From an uncultured Pelagibacteraceae bacterium (GTDB taxonomy: Bacteria > Pseudomonadota > Alphaproteobacteria > Pelagibacterales > Pelagibacteraceae): 64,000 nt of DNA. Both the position numbers and the translations under genes were made by a program. Under the pieces are notes generated by a model. It did not search any database. It was not told the origin of the DNA and worked only from the letters and a program-made list of their open reading frames with translations. The stretch is from NCBI GenBank assembly GCA_902567765.1, contig CACFNI010000006.1, positions 1-64,000 on the forward strand, given 5' to 3'. Of this stretch, positions 9,902 to 17,893 are shown piece by piece; position 1 is the stretch's first letter, and every line of letters starts with the position of its first letter.

Positions 9902-10174
9902 ATGTTAAGCACATTAGAAAAATTACTTAATCTTGTAAGAGATCGTAAAAATAATTCATTAGAAGGCTCATACACAAATAAATTACTGAAAGATAAGAAT
10001 TTGAGTATGGAAAAAGTTTTAGAGGAAATAAATGAACTTATTGAGGCTGTAAAAAATGATACAAATAAAGTTCATGAGGCAGCCGATGTTTTTTATCATT
10101 TAATAGTATATCTTGAAGCAAATAATATTAAAATTGAAGATGTGATGCTTGAACTAAAAAAAAGGGAAAAATAA
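9902..10174 (+). CDS. hisE: Phosphoribosyl-ATP pyrophosphatase
   Basis: Small all-alpha MazG-fold pyrophosphohydrolase of histidine synthesis, monofunctional here (90 residues, no HisI part). The metal-binding acidic residues are visible in EEINELIEAV (near 41-50) and HEAADVFYHLIVYL (near 61-74). It lies one base after hisF and closes the recognisable his run. Confidence 0.92.
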   Translation: MLSTLEKLLNLVRDRKNNSLEGSYTNKLLKDKNLSMEKVLEEINELIEAVKNDTNKVHEAADVFYHLIVYLEANNIKIEDVMLELKKREK

Positions 10175-10180
10175 AATTTT

Positions 10181-10519
10181 ATGAGTAAACTAAAAATTAT
10201 TTTTATAATAATTATAGGATTTATTTCATATAAAGTTTTTATAGCAATTAAAGACTTTAACATTGGAGTTGGTAATAGAGTTGCGATGATTGAGGAACAA
10301 GCAGGTTTTGAAAAAGAGGGAGAGGTGATTGGTCTTATGATGTATCTAGATGGTGAACTACAAGAACATCTTTTAACTCCATCAAAATCAAAATGTTTAA
10401 AAATGAAGGAAATTGCAGAAGAAAATTCTTATGCAGATTATGAGTGTGCTGTTGTCTTTGCAGTATTGCAGGGAAATAAAATTTTAAGTATTATTGAGGA
10501 AATAGAGGTTATTGAATGA
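10181..10519 (+). CDS. Unknown membrane-anchored small protein in the his operon
   Basis: I do not recognise this 112-residue protein. One hydrophobic N-terminal segment (about residues 5-20) could be a membrane anchor or uncleaved signal; the rest is soluble and acidic with two cysteines (Cys66 and Cys87, by my count). It lies 6 bases after hisE and overlaps the HIT gene by 4 bases, so it is co-transcribed with both. Codon and amino acid use look like those of real neighbouring genes. No function is assigned. Confidence 0.7.
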   Translation: MSKLKIIFIIIIGFISYKVFIAIKDFNIGVGNRVAMIEEQAGFEKEGEVIGLMMYLDGELQEHLLTPSKSKCLKMKEIAEENSYADYECAVVFAVLQGNKILSIIEEIEVIE

Positions 10520-10881
10520 AGTATGATGAAAACAATGTCTTTGCAAAAATATTAAGAGGAGAAATACCTTGTAAAAAAATATATGAGGATAATTTTATTT
10601 TATCTTTTTATGATATTAATCCTCAAAAAAAAATTCATGCGCTGGTGATACCAAAAGGAAAATATATTGATTTAGATGATTTTTCTGAAAAAGCATCTTC
10701 TGATGAGATTTTAGGATTGTTAAAAGGTTTGAGAATAGTTGCTCAAAAATTAGGAATATCAACAGATAAAGGCAAAGGTTACCGTGTACTCTCAAATATT
10801 AGCGAGGATGGAGGCCAAGAAGTTCCTCACTTGCATTTTCATTTATTTGGGGGAGAAAAAATTGGTAAAATGGTTCAGTGA
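10516..10881 (+). CDS. HIT family hydrolase (HinT-like)
   Basis: Histidine triad nucleotide-binding protein, a purine nucleoside phosphoramidase-like family. The C-terminal triad VPHLHFHLFGG (near residues 105-115) is intact, and the N-terminal FAKILRGEIPCKKIYED is the classic HIT opening. The 121 residues are normal. It overlaps both neighbours by 4 bases. In many alphaproteobacteria a HIT gene follows hisE, so the context supports the call. Confidence 0.92.
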   Translation: MKYDENNVFAKILRGEIPCKKIYEDNFILSFYDINPQKKIHALVIPKGKYIDLDDFSEKASSDEILGLLKGLRIVAQKLGISTDKGKGYRVLSNISEDGGQEVPHLHFHLFGGEKIGKMVQ

Positions 10882-11390
10882 TTGAAAATATTTCTAGAAT
10901 TTACTTAGAAATTAAATCTCTTAACGAGTTGAATGAGGTTAAAAAACCTGATGGTAATTATTCAATTTATTTAGTTAATCCAAATGATTTTCAATTAAAT
11001 AAATTTCTTTATAAACAAATTGGTAAAAAATATTTTTGGAAAGACAGATTGGAATGGTCAAATAAAAATTGGATAGATTACGTCTCAAATAAAAAAATTT
11101 CGACATATGTTTTGAAAGATAATGAGGATATAGTTGGTTATTTTGAATTAATTTTTCACAATATTAAAGAGGAGGCAGAAATAGCATATTTTGGAATTTT
11201 AGAAGATTATTTTGGTAAAAAATTAGGTGGTTATCTTTTAAGCCAAGCTATTAAAAAAGCTTTTCAATTAAACATAAATCGTCTATGGCTTCATACGTGT
11301 TCTTTAGATCACAAAAATGCTTTAAAAAATTACTTATCAAGGGGAATGGCTATTTTTAAATCTGAAACATTAAAAGCAAAAATAGCTTAA
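10878..11390 (+). CDS. GNAT family N-acetyltransferase
   Basis: Acetyl-CoA-dependent acetyltransferase of unknown substrate. The acetyl-CoA binding segment is visible as YFGILEDYFGKKLGGYLLSQAI near residues 110-131 (a variant of R/Q-x-x-G-x-G/A), followed by the LWLHTCSLDHKNAL strand-helix typical of GNAT proteins. GTG start at 10878 overlaps the HIT stop. It is the last gene of the his transcript and shares a 4-base TTAA stop overlap with convergent lolA. Confidence 0.8.
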   Translation: MIENISRIYLEIKSLNELNEVKKPDGNYSIYLVNPNDFQLNKFLYKQIGKKYFWKDRLEWSNKNWIDYVSNKKISTYVLKDNEDIVGYFELIFHNIKEEAEIAYFGILEDYFGKKLGGYLLSQAIKKAFQLNINRLWLHTCSLDHKNALKNYLSRGMAIFKSETLKAKIA

Positions 11391-11950
11391 TTCATTCTCA
11401 TTTTTGGAATTTCAAAAATTTTATTATTTATTTTTTGATTAGTTCTTATTTTCGAAATAAATGTAATAGCTAAATTTTGATAAATATCTTCAGTTTGCCA
11501 ACCAATTAAATTATAGTTTTTATTATTAAAATAAATATTAATTTTATTATTTTCATTTATGATCGTAAAATTATAATATTTATCATCTACATTTCTTCCT
11601 TCTAATTTTTGAATTTGATTAATAAGATAGTTCTTGTCCAATATAAGTTCCAATGGTGTTTTATTTAAAGGATAAAGATAATAATTACTTTTATTTTCAT
11701 TTGTTATAACTAAAGTTTTTCCATTAGAAACCATTATTTTTTTCTTCTTATTATCATAAATACAATAAATTTTTTTTGGATATTTGATTGTACATTCTCC
11801 GCGCTCAAATAGATCATTTATTTTTTGTTCGAATTTGAATGTTAAATTATTAGTATTTTTAAGGTTTAGTATAATTTTTTCTTTAATAGATGCATGAAGA
11901 TGCTTTGTCGTAAAAAGAAAAATTAAGACTAAAATAAAAATTCTTTTCAT
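11387..11950 (-). CDS. lolA: Outer-membrane lipoprotein carrier LolA-like protein
   Basis: Periplasmic chaperone that carries lipoproteins from the LolCDE complex to the outer membrane. A signal peptide covers residues 1-20 (hydrophobic ILVLIFLFT, cleavage near HASIKE). The mature part has the LolA beta-sandwich pattern: LTFKFEQK, GECTIKYPKKIYCIYD, and LYPLNKTPLELIL, the usual YPxxxTPL landmark. The 187 residues fit the alphaproteobacterial type. It starts at the last base of ftsK, matching the frequent ftsK-lolA pairing. Confidence 0.85.
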   Translation of the reverse strand: MKRIFILVLIFLFTTKHLHASIKEKIILNLKNTNNLTFKFEQKINDLFERGECTIKYPKKIYCIYDNKKKKIMVSNGKTLVITNENKSNYYLYPLNKTPLELILDKNYLINQIQKLEGRNVDDKYYNFTIINENNKINIYFNNKNYNLIGWQTEDIYQNLAITFISKIRTNQKINNKIFEIPKMRMN

Positions 11951-14043
11951 TAGAGAACATCTCTTTTACCAACATGATTTGCTTTACTGACAATACCTTC
12001 AGCTTCCATCATATCAATTATTCTTGCTGCTCGATTATAACCTATCTGTAGTTTTCTCTGCAAATATGACGTTGAAGCTTTCTGTTCTGATTTAATTAAT
12101 TTTACTGCTTCTTGATAAAGTTCATCTTTTTCAGAATTATTAGAGCTATTTTCGACATCCTCTTTTTCATCTGCAAAACTTAATATCTCGTCGACATAAT
12201 CAGGATCTTCTTTAGATCTAAGATAATTATTAACTTTTTCAATTTCATTTTCTGATACAAAAGGAGCATGTATTCTGATTACTTTGTTAGCCGAAGACAT
12301 AAATAGCATATCTCCTTTTCCTAACAATTGTTCAGCCCCCTGTTCACCAAGAATTGTTCTTGAGTCAATTTTAGATGTAACTTGAAATGATATTCTGGTT
12401 GGAAAATTTGCTTTTATTGTTCCGGTTATAACATCAACACTGGGTCTTTGTGTTGCCATAATAATATGAATTCCAGCAGCTCTAGCCATTTGAGACAATT
12501 TTTGAATATAATTTTCAATTTCTTTTCCCGCTACTAGCATCAGATCTGACATTTCGTCAACAATTACTACTATGAACGGCATTGGAAGTTTATGTTTAGA
12601 GTTGTATCCTTCAATATTTCTTACACCTTCCTTACTCATCAAACGATATCTATTTTCCATTTCTTTTACTACCCAGCCTAAAACAGACGCAGCCTTTTTT
12701 GCCTCAGTAATTACTGGACATAACAAATGAGGGATACCTTCATATGGAGATAATTCTAATTTTTTTGGGTCAATTAAAATAAATTTACATTTTTCAGGAG
12801 TATGACTGTACAACAGAGAAAGAATAATAGTATTAATACAAACAGATTTTCCAGATCCAGTGGTTCCAGCTATTAACAAATGAGGCATTGAAGCTAGATC
12901 TCCAATTATTGGTGTACCCGAAATATTTTTTCCTAAGGCTATTGGCAATTTAATATCTTTTCGTGAAAAATCTTTGTTTGTTAATATTTCACTCAAATAA
13001 ACATTTTCTCTTGATGCATTTGGAATTTCAATACCAATCGTGTTACTTCCAGGAATAGTAGATATTCTTGCTGATTCAGAGCTAGTATTTCTAGCAATAT
13101 CCTCTGACAAATTTATAATTTTTGAGACTTTGACACCCGCTGCTGGCTCAAACTCATTTAAAGTAACAACAGGACCACTACTAATTTTTTTTATTTTTCC
13201 TTCAACACCAAAATCTAACAAAATTTTTTCTAAAAAGGCAGGATCAAGACCTGATGTAATTGCATCTTTATTTTTACTCTTGGTTGCTGGTGATTTTAAT
13301 AAATTTACTGATGGCAGAGTAAACTTCTTCTTGTTAGATAAATTTTCATTTTTTATTTTTGAAAAAGGAAAATTCTCTTGTATTGGATTCAAATTATTTG
13401 CAATATTTAAATTATCTATTATTGTATTACTTTTTTCACTGTCTTGTAACATTTCCTTTTTACCAAAAGTTATCTTTTTAAAATTTTTAAAGAATAAAAT
13501 TATTTTTTGGATGTTAAAATTTACGCTTATAAAAAATAAAGTAATAATAGCAATAATTAAAATATAAAAACTAATTTTTGGACTTAGATTGATCATTTCA
13601 AATAAAAAACTATTATTTAAAAATTTTCCAACAAATCCTCCATTGCCATTAATTGATAACCAAAAAGGTTCTGAATAATAAAAGGTAAAAAATAAAGATC
13701 CACACAAACAATATAAAATGGTAAAAAATAAATTTTCAATTAAAATAATGGTTTTTTTATTTTTTATTACATTAATGCCTGTTATGAAAATTGTGACTGA
13801 AAAAAAAATTGAGATAAGGCCAATTGATTGGAAAAAAAAATCTGAAATAACACTTCCTTTATATCCAAGTATATTTTTAATTTCTTTCTCACCTGTATAT
13901 ATAAAATTTGGGTCCTCAGGAGAATGACTGATCAAAGATATTAAAAGAAGCAAACCCAGTGTAGCGACGCAAAGTCCCACAAGTTCGATTAACCGATTAA
14001 TAACGAAATCAAAGCTATTTTTAGCAATTTTTTTTATTTCCAT
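11950..14043 (-). CDS. ftsK: DNA translocase FtsK
   Basis: Septum-located DNA pump that segregates chromosome termini. Several membrane helices in the first 175 residues are followed by a short basic linker, the RecA-like motor with Walker A GTTGSGKS and Walker B FIVVIVDEMSDL, and a C-terminal gamma winged helix (STSYLQRKLQIGYNRAARI) that reads KOPS sites. I start at ATG 14043 (MEIKKIAKN) rather than TTG 14055. About 697 residues, with a linker much shorter than in E. coli, as in other reduced alphaproteobacteria. Confidence 0.94.
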   Translation of the reverse strand: MEIKKIAKNSFDFVINRLIELVGLCVATLGLLLLISLISHSPEDPNFIYTGEKEIKNILGYKGSVISDFFFQSIGLISIFFSVTIFITGINVIKNKKTIILIENLFFTILYCLCGSLFFTFYYSEPFWLSINGNGGFVGKFLNNSFLFEMINLSPKISFYILIIAIITLFFISVNFNIQKIILFFKNFKKITFGKKEMLQDSEKSNTIIDNLNIANNLNPIQENFPFSKIKNENLSNKKKFTLPSVNLLKSPATKSKNKDAITSGLDPAFLEKILLDFGVEGKIKKISSGPVVTLNEFEPAAGVKVSKIINLSEDIARNTSSESARISTIPGSNTIGIEIPNASRENVYLSEILTNKDFSRKDIKLPIALGKNISGTPIIGDLASMPHLLIAGTTGSGKSVCINTIILSLLYSHTPEKCKFILIDPKKLELSPYEGIPHLLCPVITEAKKAASVLGWVVKEMENRYRLMSKEGVRNIEGYNSKHKLPMPFIVVIVDEMSDLMLVAGKEIENYIQKLSQMARAAGIHIIMATQRPSVDVITGTIKANFPTRISFQVTSKIDSRTILGEQGAEQLLGKGDMLFMSSANKVIRIHAPFVSENEIEKVNNYLRSKEDPDYVDEILSFADEKEDVENSSNNSEKDELYQEAVKLIKSEQKASTSYLQRKLQIGYNRAARIIDMMEAEGIVSKANHVGKRDVL

Positions 14044-14106
14044 AAAATGAATCAAATTAATAACTTTGTATCACTTAATATTTATTGTTAAAATTAAATT
14101 TTAAAT

Positions 14107-15198
14107 ATGAATGTGTGTTTAATTGGTAATAATTTAATAACTCTTTCATTAGCTAAAAACTTAACAAATAAGAATATTAAAGTTTTTAACTATGTACAAA
14201 GTAATAAAAAAAAATCAAATACAAGAACAATTGGAATCACTAGAGATAATCTTCAGTTTTTTAATGAAGAAATTTTAAATATTAAAAAAAAAATGATTTG
14301 GGATATTAAAAAAATAGACGTTTACAGTGAAAAATACAAAAAACAAAAGATATTAAATTTTGAGAACTATAAAAAAAGTCTATTTTATATGATTAAAAAT
14401 GATGAAATCTATAATTTATTAGAGAAAAATTTAAAAAAAAATTTTCTTTATAAAAAAATTTATCTAAAAAACAGTAATCTATTGAAAAAAGTAGTAAAAA
14501 AAAATTTTGACATAGTAATTAATTGTGATCAAAACAATATTATTTCAAAAGAGATATTTTTTAAAAAAATTACAAAGAATTATAATAGTAAAGCATTTAC
14601 TTGCATCATCAATCATAAAAGAATAAACAATAAAGTAGCTTCACAAATTTTTACGAAATATGGACCAATTGCATTTCTGCCTATTTCGAACTCTAAGACA
14701 TCAATAGTTTTTTCAGTAGACTTAAATAAAATAAAACTAAATGAAATAAAAGTTATAGATTTAATAAATTATTATAATTTTAAATATGAAATACAAAACT
14801 TTTCTGAAGTAGAAGTTTTTGATTTGTCATTTTCTACATTAAGAAATTATTTTCAAAAAAATATTTTAGCATTTGGCGATATCATACATAAGGTTCATCC
14901 CCTTGCTGGTCAAGGCTTTAATATAAGTTTAAGAGATCTTCAAGTTCTCTCAAAGCTTATTCAAAAAAAAATAAATCTTGGTTTACCATTAGATATTTCA
15001 ATCTTTCAGGAATTTGAAAATAATACTAAACATCTAAATTATGTTTTTATATCTGGAATTGATTTAATTTATGAATTTTTTAAATTTGATAATAAAATAA
15101 AAAATAATATATCGAATATATTTTTTAAAATAATAGACAAAAATAAAAACCTTAACAAATTTTTTTCTAGTTATGCCAACAAAGGTTTGGTTCTATAG
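14107..15198 (+). CDS. Divergent UbiH/COQ6-type flavin monooxygenase
   Basis: Probable ubiquinone-ring hydroxylase. The best evidence is the C-terminal FAD motif FGDIIHKVHPLAGQGFNISLRDL (positions about 14873-14940), with the GD and HPLAGQG landmarks of the UbiH/VisC/COQ6 family, and TRTIGITRDN near residue 39. The N-terminal dinucleotide motif, normally GxGxxG, reads IGNNLIT, and the usual ADG motif reads NCDQNN, so flavin contacts are degenerate. At 363 residues it is shorter than the usual ~400. Which ring position it modifies cannot be told. Confidence 0.75.
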   Translation: MNVCLIGNNLITLSLAKNLTNKNIKVFNYVQSNKKKSNTRTIGITRDNLQFFNEEILNIKKKMIWDIKKIDVYSEKYKKQKILNFENYKKSLFYMIKNDEIYNLLEKNLKKNFLYKKIYLKNSNLLKKVVKKNFDIVINCDQNNIISKEIFFKKITKNYNSKAFTCIINHKRINNKVASQIFTKYGPIAFLPISNSKTSIVFSVDLNKIKLNEIKVIDLINYYNFKYEIQNFSEVEVFDLSFSTLRNYFQKNILAFGDIIHKVHPLAGQGFNISLRDLQVLSKLIQKKINLGLPLDISIFQEFENNTKHLNYVFISGIDLIYEFFKFDNKIKNNISNIFFKIIDKNKNLNKFFSSYANKGLVL

Positions 15199-15843
15199 CT
15201 ATTGAAGTGTGCTATTATCAAAGTTATCTAAAACATATGTTTTGAGTATTTCCTCTAACTTATCTTTTCTCATACTCAAATTTTTTGTCTCTAGAAGAAT
15301 TTGTTTTTCCTCAAGAGAAAATGGCGAGCCCATTGCAAGAGCATTAATTGTTTGTTCTAAATTTTGTTTTTCAAGTTCATTCCAATTAATTGCAAAACCT
15401 TTTTTTTCAAAAAAATTCTTAAAATCTTTAAATATAAGCTTTAAATCAGAAAATTTTATATCTTCTTTATTTATATCAGTATCATTTTGAAAATCATCAA
15501 AACTAATTCTACATTCACGGTAAAGTTTGTCGTTTTTTATTTCCTCAATTATTTTAAATCTAGATAAACCGTTTAGTACAATTAAATATCTTCCATCTTG
15601 AGTTTCACTAAAACTTGTTATTTTTCCTAAACAACCAATATCGTAAAGACTTTCAAAGGATTTCCCGATGTTTTTTTTTGGTTGAACCATCCCAATTAAT
15701 CTGGAACTTTTCATACTATCATTAATCATTTTAATATATCTTGGCTCAAAAATATTTAATGGAACATTAGTATTTGGAAAGAAAATAAAATTAGACAAAG
15801 GAAAAACAGAAATTCTATTAGGAAATTTTTCTTTTTTATTCAT
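15199..15843 (-). CDS. LON N-terminal (substrate-binding) domain protein
   Basis: Stand-alone LON domain without the AAA+ or protease parts of Lon. Family landmarks: VFPLSNFIFFPNTNVPLNIFEPRY (residues about 13-36), IGMVQP, GCLGKI and RYLIVLNGLSRFKI. The 214 residues match the stand-alone alphaproteobacterial form. Its role is unknown; adaptor functions have been suggested for the family. It abuts the end of the convergent monooxygenase gene with no spacer. Confidence 0.87.
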   Translation of the reverse strand: MNKKEKFPNRISVFPLSNFIFFPNTNVPLNIFEPRYIKMINDSMKSSRLIGMVQPKKNIGKSFESLYDIGCLGKITSFSETQDGRYLIVLNGLSRFKIIEEIKNDKLYRECRISFDDFQNDTDINKEDIKFSDLKLIFKDFKNFFEKKGFAINWNELEKQNLEQTINALAMGSPFSLEEKQILLETKNLSMRKDKLEEILKTYVLDNFDNSTLQ

Positions 15844-15889
15844 AATTTGTTAGTTGATTATATCATTAATGAATAAAATTTAATAATAC

Positions 15890-15918
15890 TTGCAATAAAA
15901 AATACCTCTATTTATAAT
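15890..15918 (+). promoter_or_regulatory. Sigma70-type promoter for tRNA-Gly
   Basis: TTGCAA (15890-15895), a 17-base spacer and a perfect TATAAT (15913-15918). Predicted transcription start is around 15924-15926, only 5-7 bases before the mature 5' end of tRNA-Gly. This is the clearest promoter in the window. Confidence 0.8.
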
Positions 15919-15930
15919 CAGCTTTAATAA

Positions 15931-16005
15931 GCGGGCATAGCTCAGTGGTAGAGCGTCTCGTTGCCAACGAGAAGGTCGAGGGTTCGACCCCCTTTGCCCG
16001 CTCCA
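15931..16005 (+). tRNA. tRNA-Gly (anticodon GCC)
   Basis: Full cloverleaf: acceptor GCGGGCA (15931-15937) pairs with TGCCCGC (15995-16001), then T and an encoded CCA (16003-16005). D arm GCTC/GAGC, anticodon stem TCTCG/CGAGA with loop TTGCCAA (anticodon GCC at 15963-15965), and T arm GAGGG/CCCTT with loop TTCGACC. It reads GGC and GGU glycine codons. The next gene starts 12 bases downstream, so the tRNA is probably processed from a tRNA-mRNA transcript. Confidence 0.97.
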
Positions 16006-16017
16006 TAAAGGAGTTTT

Positions 16018-16362
16018 ATGAGCGATTTATCAGAAAAAAAATGTATTCCATGCGAAGGTGGCATTCCTTCTTTTGATATAAATGAGATACATAAATATTT
16101 AAAAAAAGTAGATGGATGGGATGTTAAGCAAGACGAGTCTAAAAATTTTTATTTAATTAAAGAATTTAAGTTTGAAAATTTCATTAACAGTCAAAAATTT
16201 ATAAATAAAGTTGGAAATATTGCAGAAACTGAAGGTCATCATCCTGATATTTGGTTTGGATGGGGGTATGCAAAAATCAAAATATTTACCCACGCGATAA
16301 AAGGATTGGCAGAGAGTGATTTTATATTAGCTGCTAAAATTGATAAAATTCCTAATGTCTAA
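16018..16362 (+). CDS. 4a-hydroxytetrahydrobiopterin dehydratase
   Basis: Pterin-4a-carbinolamine dehydratase (PhhB/DCoH family), which recycles the pterin cofactor after aromatic hydroxylation; in bacteria without phenylalanine hydroxylase it may serve other pterins. The active-site motif is ETEGHHPDIWFGWG (near residues 76-89) with the paired histidines. An N-terminal CIPCEGG pair of cysteines is common in this family. The 114 residues are normal. AAGGAG lies just upstream of the ATG. The 3' end overlaps convergent purH by 11 bases. Confidence 0.92.
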   Translation: MSDLSEKKCIPCEGGIPSFDINEIHKYLKKVDGWDVKQDESKNFYLIKEFKFENFINSQKFINKVGNIAETEGHHPDIWFGWGYAKIKIFTHAIKGLAESDFILAAKIDKIPNV

Positions 16363-17893
16363 AGTGTCTAGTTTTAGAAAAAATTAATATAGTTTTAGTT
16401 TGATTTGCAAAATTAATAATTTCTTTATCTCTTATTGATCCAGATGGCTGAATTACAGCTGAAACACCGGAATTAACTAAAGTTTCAATACCATCAACAA
16501 AAGGAAAAAAAGCATCTGATGCAGCAATTATTTTATTACTATTTTCAGATTTTTGAAATTTTTTCATTTTATTAATAGCAATTTTACAACTGTCTAGTCT
16601 ACTTGGTTGTCCAGAACCAATTCCTACGGTTGATGTATCGTTAGCTAAAACTATCGCATTTGATTTAACATATCTACATACATTAAATGCAAATAATAAA
16701 CTATTAAAAGTTTTTTTATCAGGTTTTGTTTTTGATACAATTTTAAAATTTCTTTTTGAAAAAAAAGAATCATCATTTGTTTGAATTAAAAAATTATCAA
16801 AATTTGAAATTACGCTTTGAGTATCCTTACTAGTAGATTCTAGGGCATCGATTATTCTGAGGTTTTTTCTTTTTTTTAAGATTTTGATTGCATCTTTATC
16901 TATCTTGTTTCCAATAATAACTTCAAAAAAAGTCTTATTCAATTCAGTTGCGAGTTTTTTATTTATTTTAAAGTTACAACAAACAATTCCTCCAAAAGCA
17001 CTAATCGGGTCACAATTCAGAGCTTGTTTAAAACTTTTTATCTTATCTTTGTTTATTGAAACACCACTTGGATTTGCATGTTTAACAATTACAGTTCCAG
17101 TATTTCTTGGTAACGATTTTGTTATAGATATTGCAGAAAAAATATCATTATAATTATTGTAACTAAGTTGTTTACCACTTAATTGTTTAATATTTAAATT
17201 TTTCTTTTTCGAGTATAAAGCACCTGATTGATGGGGATTTTCACCATATCTTAATTTTTCAATTAAATTTCCATATAAAATTTTTCTCGTAGGGAACTTG
17301 TTTAATGACAAAGTATTAAAGTATTCAGATATCACAGAATCGTAATAAGCTGTCTCAAAAAATGCCGCCTCTGACATTTCTTGTCTAAATTTTAAAGAAG
17401 TACCTCCATTATTAAAATTAAGCTCTTTGATTAATTTTGAGTATTGGTCGACTTTTGTAATAACTGTAACAAAGTTATAATTTTTTGCAGCAGCTCTAAC
17501 CATCGTAGGTCCACCTACATCAATATTTTCAATTATTTTAGAGTGATTTTTAGACTTTTTTAAAGCTTCTTCAAATGGATAAAAGTTTACAATGACCAAA
17601 TCAATTTCTTCAAATTTATTTACTAATAATTGTTTTTTATGCTTTTTATTTTTTCTCTTACTTAAAATTCCAGCATGTATTTTAGGGTGTAGCGTTTTAA
17701 CTCTTCCATCCAATATTTCTGAAAATTTAGTATAGTCCGAAATTTCAGTACACCTATATTTAAGTTTTCTTATTTCCTTATAAGTTCCTCCAGAACTAAT
17801 TATCTCTATTTTATATTTCTTTAAAGTTTTTAAAATAGAAATCAAATTTTGTTTATTTGACAATGAAATTATAGCTCTTTTTATTTTTCTCAT
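16352..17893 (-). CDS. purH: Bifunctional AICAR transformylase / IMP cyclohydrolase
   Basis: Last two steps of IMP synthesis. The N-terminal cyclohydrolase part has IISSGGTYK and the DGRVKTLHPKIHAGIL signature near residues 60-80; the C-terminal formyltransferase part has the KHANPSG block near residue 265 and GIGSGQPSR near 422. The 513 residues are complete. It overlaps the upstream heparinase-like gene by one base, so purH is at the end of the rpe-heparinase-like-purH run. Confidence 0.95.
   Translation of the reverse strand: MRKIKRAIISLSNKQNLISILKTLKKYKIEIISSGGTYKEIRKLKYRCTEISDYTKFSEILDGRVKTLHPKIHAGILSKRKNKKHKKQLLVNKFEEIDLVIVNFYPFEEALKKSKNHSKIIENIDVGGPTMVRAAAKNYNFVTVITKVDQYSKLIKELNFNNGGTSLKFRQEMSEAAFFETAYYDSVISEYFNTLSLNKFPTRKILYGNLIEKLRYGENPHQSGALYSKKKNLNIKQLSGKQLSYNNYNDIFSAISITKSLPRNTGTVIVKHANPSGVSINKDKIKSFKQALNCDPISAFGGIVCCNFKINKKLATELNKTFFEVIIGNKIDKDAIKILKKRKNLRIIDALESTSKDTQSVISNFDNFLIQTNDDSFFSKRNFKIVSKTKPDKKTFNSLLFAFNVCRYVKSNAIVLANDTSTVGIGSGQPSRLDSCKIAINKMKKFQKSENSNKIIAASDAFFPFVDGIETLVNSGVSAVIQPSGSIRDKEIINFANQTKTILIFSKTRHFRH

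Noticed and set aside
13040-13567. 175-residue plus-strand frame inside ftsK
   Set aside because: Antisense shadow of the FtsK linker and motor; no family features.
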